Assembly (NCBI GenBank): GCA_964351865.1
Contig: CAYGPJ010000009.1
Coordinates: 47,048-111,047 of the forward strand
Direction of reading: 5' to 3'
Length of the DNA stretch: 64,000 bases
DNA from: JBCDJI01 sp964351865
GTDB lineage: Bacteria > Verrucomicrobiota > Verrucomicrobiia > Methylacidiphilales > JBCBYL01
Shown: piece after piece, positions 60,966-64,000 of the stretch
How the letters are laid out: the number at the start of each line of letters is the position of its first letter
Numbering within the stretch: the first letter of the stretch is position 1
Translations under genes and position numbers: made by a program
Notes under the pieces: generated by a model
What the model was told of the DNA's origin: nothing
The model's database searches: none
Seen by the model: the letters and a program-made list of their open reading frames with translations, nothing else

Positions 60966-63818
60966 TTATTCCTGCGCTAAAGCTGCTTCCGGCACCACAC
61001 AAGAGCAGAAAAGATTCCGATCGCCATAGACATTATCCACCCGCTTCACCGGCGGCCAATATTTGGATGATTTCAAACCTTCCACCGGATAAGCCGCTTC
61101 TTCGCGGCTGTAGGCATGCTCCCACTCGCCCATGAATTCTTCAGCAATATGGGGAGCATTCTTTAACGGATTATCATCCTGCGGCCAATCGCCCGCAATC
61201 ACTTTGGTGATCTCACCGTGAATGGAAATCATCGCATCACAGAACCGATCAATTTCCTCCAATCCTTCACTCTCGGTCGGCTCTACCATCAGGGTTCCCG
61301 GCACCGGCCATGACATGGTGGGAGCATGGAATCCGTAATCAATCAACCGCTTAGCGACATCTTCCACTTCCACGCCCGCCGTCTTCTTGAATCCACGCAA
61401 ATCCAGAATGCATTCATGAGCCACTCGATTATTCTCACCCTTATAGAGCACCTCAAAATACCCATCCAGCCGCGCAGCAATGTAGTTGGCGTTGAGCATG
61501 GCAATCTCAGATGCCACTTTCAATCCTGCTCCTCCCATCATGGCGATATACGCCCAGGAAATCGTGAGAATACAGCCACTGCCATACGGGGTCGCAGAAA
61601 CCGCCCCCGCTTTTTGGGCATCGAAGTCTGATAAGGGATCGCTTGGTAAAAAGGGCAACAAGTGCTCAGCGACTCCGATCGGCCCCATGCCCGGCCCGCC
61701 GCCACCATGAGGAATACAGAAGGTCTTGTGCAGATTCAAGTGACAGACATCTGCCCCGATGGAAGCCGGACTGGTCAGCCCTACCTGTGCATTCATGTTG
61801 GCTCCATCCATATATACCTGCCCGCCATCTTCGTGGATAATCTGACAAATTTTACGGATACTGCTTTCAAATACCCCATGGGTCGACGGGTAGGTAACCA
61901 TCGCTGCCGCCAGTTTTTCGGCATGTTCTTTGGCTTTTGCCTCCAAATCATCCACGTCAATGTTACCCTCCTCATCACACTTCACCACCACCACCCGGTA
62001 ACCCAGCATAGCGGCACTGGCAAAATTGGTTCCATGTGCCGACTGCGGAATCAGACAGACATCGCGCTCTCCCTGCCCCTGCGATTCCTGATATTTTCGG
62101 ATCGCTAATAATCCCGCATACTCTCCCTGTGAGCCGGCATTCGGTTGTAACGACATTCCCGCAAAACCGGTGATCTCTGACAACCATGCTTCCAGCGTGC
62201 GGCATAACTCCAGATAGCCGGCGCTGTGGTCTGCTGGCGCAAACGGGTGCATCTCCGCAAATCCCGGCCAAGACAACGGCATCATTTCAGCCGCAGCATT
62301 CAGCTTCATGGTGCAGGATCCCAACGGAATCATAGAATGGGTCAGAGAGATATCCTTGTTCTCCAACCGCTTCAGGTAACGCATCATTTCCGTCTCGGAA
62401 CGATACTTCCTGAAGACAGGATGGTTTAAAAATTCACCTGTGCGTGCCACCGCCTCAAAAGAAAAATTAGCGATCTTCGCAATCTCGGCTTTCCCGGTAA
62501 AGACACCCATTAGAGTCTTTAATTCTTCCTCATCAGTGCGCTCATCCAGCGCCAATGCGATTCCTCCCTTAATTCGCCGGAAATGATACCCGGCAGCAAG
62601 TCCTTGCTGCATGAACTCTTCCGCTTTTTGATCATCCAGCTCCAACACCAAGCCGTCAAAACTCAGTTCGTCCCGCACCGCCAAGCCGACTAGCTTCAGA
62701 CTTTCCGCTAAGATACGGGTCGCCGTCATAATACGCCGGGCAATCGCCTGCAACCCTTCAGGTCCATGATACACAGCATACATGGAGGCAATCACCGCCG
62801 GTAGCACCTGAGCCGTGCAAATGTTACTGGTCGCCTTATCGCGGCGAATATGCTGCTCGCGGGTCTGCAGCGACAACCGCAGCGCCACTTGACCGGCAGC
62901 ATCTTTAGAAACCCCAATCAATCGACCCGGCATTTGTCGTTTATGAGCATCACGGGTTGCAAAATAAGCCGCATGCGGCCCCCCCCATCCCAACGGCATC
63001 CCAAACCGCTGAGTCGAACCCACTACGATATCCGCACCAAACTCACCCGGCGGACGTAACAGTGCCAGAGCTAACAAATCTGCCGCCACAATAAAGAAGG
63101 TCTTTTGTTCATTCAGCGAAGTCGCCAGCGCATCAAAATCACGAATCACCCCGTGGGTATCAGGATACTGCGCCAGCACTGCAAAGAATCGCTCCTCTCT
63201 GGCCTCTGCACTCGATGAGACTTCCACGACTTCAATCCCCAGCACCTCAGCCCGAGTGCGCACCACGTGCTTCGTTTGCGGATGACAATGATCAAATACC
63301 GCCACCGCGGTCTTGTCCCTATTGCGATTTAAGGCATAACACATCCCCACCGCCTCTGCTGCGGCCGTCGCTTCATCCAATAGCGAGGCATTGGCAATGT
63401 CCATGCCGGTCAACTCCGCCACCATCGTCTGATAATTCAAAAGCGCTTCCATCCGTCCCTGGGAAATCTCCGCCTGATAAGGCGTGTAAGCCGTATACCA
63501 ACCTGGATTCTCAAGAATGTTGCGCTGAATCACCGGCGGCGTCACTGCGGCATAATATCCGCACCCGATCAATGACCGCTTGACCTCATTCTGTTCCGAC
63601 ATCGCCCGCAGTTGTTTCATCGCAGCGGCTTCACTCATGCCGGGCGTATCTGCCAGCGGGGCCTCGATGCGGATGTCCTGGGGGACAATTTGTTGCGTCA
63701 ACTCATCCAGCGAAGTGACCCCCACTTTTTTAAGCATTTGGTCCAGTTCTGCGCCGCGTGGCCCGATATGACGGGAGGTAAAGGTATCTGGATGATCCGG
63801 TAAAGAAGACAATGACAT
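60966..63818 (-). CDS. gcvP: Glycine dehydrogenase (decarboxylating), P protein
   Basis: 950 residues, the full fused P protein of the glycine cleavage system. It starts FTSRHIGPRGAELDQML and shows GYYAAVTPPVIQRNILENPG, WYTAYTPYQAEISQGRMEAL, VGSTQRFGMPLGWGGPHAAY, MIPLGSCTMKLN, LQPNAGSQGEYAGLLAIRKY and the PLP lysine in LNLHKTFCIPHGGGGPGMGP. It decarboxylates glycine and transfers the aminomethyl group to the H protein. gcvT and gcvH are not in view and may lie to the right. No glycine riboswitch is visible in the 182 bases before it. Confidence 0.97.
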   Translation of the reverse strand: MSLSSLPDHPDTFTSRHIGPRGAELDQMLKKVGVTSLDELTQQIVPQDIRIEAPLADTPGMSEAAAMKQLRAMSEQNEVKRSLIGCGYYAAVTPPVIQRNILENPGWYTAYTPYQAEISQGRMEALLNYQTMVAELTGMDIANASLLDEATAAAEAVGMCYALNRNRDKTAVAVFDHCHPQTKHVVRTRAEVLGIEVVEVSSSAEAREERFFAVLAQYPDTHGVIRDFDALATSLNEQKTFFIVAADLLALALLRPPGEFGADIVVGSTQRFGMPLGWGGPHAAYFATRDAHKRQMPGRLIGVSKDAAGQVALRLSLQTREQHIRRDKATSNICTAQVLPAVIASMYAVYHGPEGLQAIARRIMTATRILAESLKLVGLAVRDELSFDGLVLELDDQKAEEFMQQGLAAGYHFRRIKGGIALALDERTDEEELKTLMGVFTGKAEIAKIANFSFEAVARTGEFLNHPVFRKYRSETEMMRYLKRLENKDISLTHSMIPLGSCTMKLNAAAEMMPLSWPGFAEMHPFAPADHSAGYLELCRTLEAWLSEITGFAGMSLQPNAGSQGEYAGLLAIRKYQESQGQGERDVCLIPQSAHGTNFASAAMLGYRVVVVKCDEEGNIDVDDLEAKAKEHAEKLAAAMVTYPSTHGVFESSIRKICQIIHEDGGQVYMDGANMNAQVGLTSPASIGADVCHLNLHKTFCIPHGGGGPGMGPIGVAEHLLPFLPSDPLSDFDAQKAGAVSATPYGSGCILTISWAYIAMMGGAGLKVASEIAMLNANYIAARLDGYFEVLYKGENNRVAHECILDLRGFKKTAGVEVEDVAKRLIDYGFHAPTMSWPVPGTLMVEPTESEGLEEIDRFCDAMISIHGEITKVIAGDWPQDDNPLKNAPHIAEEFMGEWEHAYSREEAAYPVEGLKSSKYWPPVKRVDNVYGDRNLFCSCVVPEAALAQE

Positions 63819-63885
63819 GTAAATGGTTTACGGCAGTCCTGCCAGAGATCAAGTTTCCAACCCCAAAAAACGGGGATTTCTTAAC

Positions 63886-63912
63886 CACTAATGGACACTA
63901 ATAAACACTAAT
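63886..63912. repeat. Three CACTAAT repeats in 10-base register
   Basis: CACTAAT occurs at 63886, 63896 and 63906, exactly one helical turn apart, 68-94 bases upstream of gcvP. A short hairpin CCCC-AAAAAAC-GGGG lies beside it (63861-63875). It could be a binding site array or part of an intergenic repeat. Confidence 0.5.
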
Positions 63913-64000
63913 TTCGGGGAAACGGGCTGCATTTATATATTTAAGCACTACTGTCCAGCTAAGAGCCATTTTGTAAGTTGTTGTTGGTTGAGTATGAACG

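Noticed and set aside
63819..64000. Glycine riboswitch upstream of gcvP
   Set aside because: No conserved aptamer segments or tandem structure were found in the bases before the start.
1..64000. CRISPR arrays, rRNA genes, insertion sequences and defence islands
   Set aside because: I looked for regular repeats, rRNA signatures, transposases, nucleases and toxin-antitoxin pairs and saw none.

Overview
The window looks like chromosomal DNA of a Gram-negative member of the Verrucomicrobiota, probably a heterotroph near the Opitutae. This is inferred from gene content and sequence style, not from a marker phylogeny. Supporting signs are a PilM gene preceded by an Amuc_1102-like secreted protein (the Akkermansia pilus-locus arrangement), a Kdo transferase (so an LPS outer membrane), an Mla-type lipid transporter, futalosine-route menaquinone synthesis (MqnC), a long-sequence pseudopilin, a DUF4912 protein next to a GH57 enzyme, and eukaryotic-type Ser/Thr kinases. 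Most of the window is ordinary housekeeping DNA, densely packed, with many 4-base ATGA overlaps between genes. I see no rRNA, CRISPR array, insertion sequence, prophage or origin.

Layout. 1-1105: type IV pilus-like locus on the minus strand, cut by the window edge. 1328-5868: tRNA-Glu, rpoZ, smpB, a GlcD-type FAD oxidase, a hydrolase-like/DedA fusion and an unknown gene. 6296-8466: minus-strand operon rluD, family-4-type uracil-DNA glycosylase, cutA. 8557-10383: zinc-ribbon Ser/Thr kinase and a pseudopilin, converging on a shared hairpin. 10485-14453: queA, a PaaX-like regulator bracketed by two long palindromes, proA and proB. 14535-17356: yqjD/yqjE/yqjK-like membrane genes, an AI-2E family permease and a cyclic-nucleotide-binding protein. 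17493-22967: STAS protein, MlaE, MlaF, MlaD, a GAF-PP2C-anti-sigma-type kinase fusion and an MBL hydrolase. 22975-27525: Kdo transferase, Xer recombinase, glycosyltransferase and an ArsR-methyltransferase regulator with a visible operator. 27643-31359: hisF-trpE-trpG-hydrolase operon. 31561-34394: DUF4912 protein and GH57 enzyme. 35459-43866: sugar metabolism (two ROK kinases, transaldolase, ATP-type PfkA) around a three-gene phosphorelay. 43927-55738: inositol monophosphatase, smc, epimerase, M20 peptidase, DUF3095 cyclase-like protein, hemN, mqnC and a non-RD Ser/Thr kinase. 56067-59852: Fur-boxed iron(III) ABC transporter. 60499-60663: a 54-residue basic protein with a strong ribosome binding site and terminator. 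60966-63818: gcvP.

The most interesting items are: (i) the STAS-MlaEFD-PP2C/kinase cluster, which suggests a partner-switch phosphorylation control of lipid transport; (ii) the PaaX-like gene bracketed by near-perfect 34-36 bp palindromes; (iii) a family of compact hairpins with 7-8 bp arms and a 3-base loop scattered through the larger intergenic gaps, some joined to a shared GAGCGTTTCCGAATTAAG-like motif; (iv) several enzymes that keep their fold signatures but lack key residues (hydrolase domain of the DedA fusion, dienelactone-hydrolase-like protein, uracil-DNA glycosylase without Fe-S ligands, HLD kinase, ROK proteins without zinc motif); and (v) the 54-residue gene. Functions are assigned from recognisable motifs and family knowledge; no database search was run.
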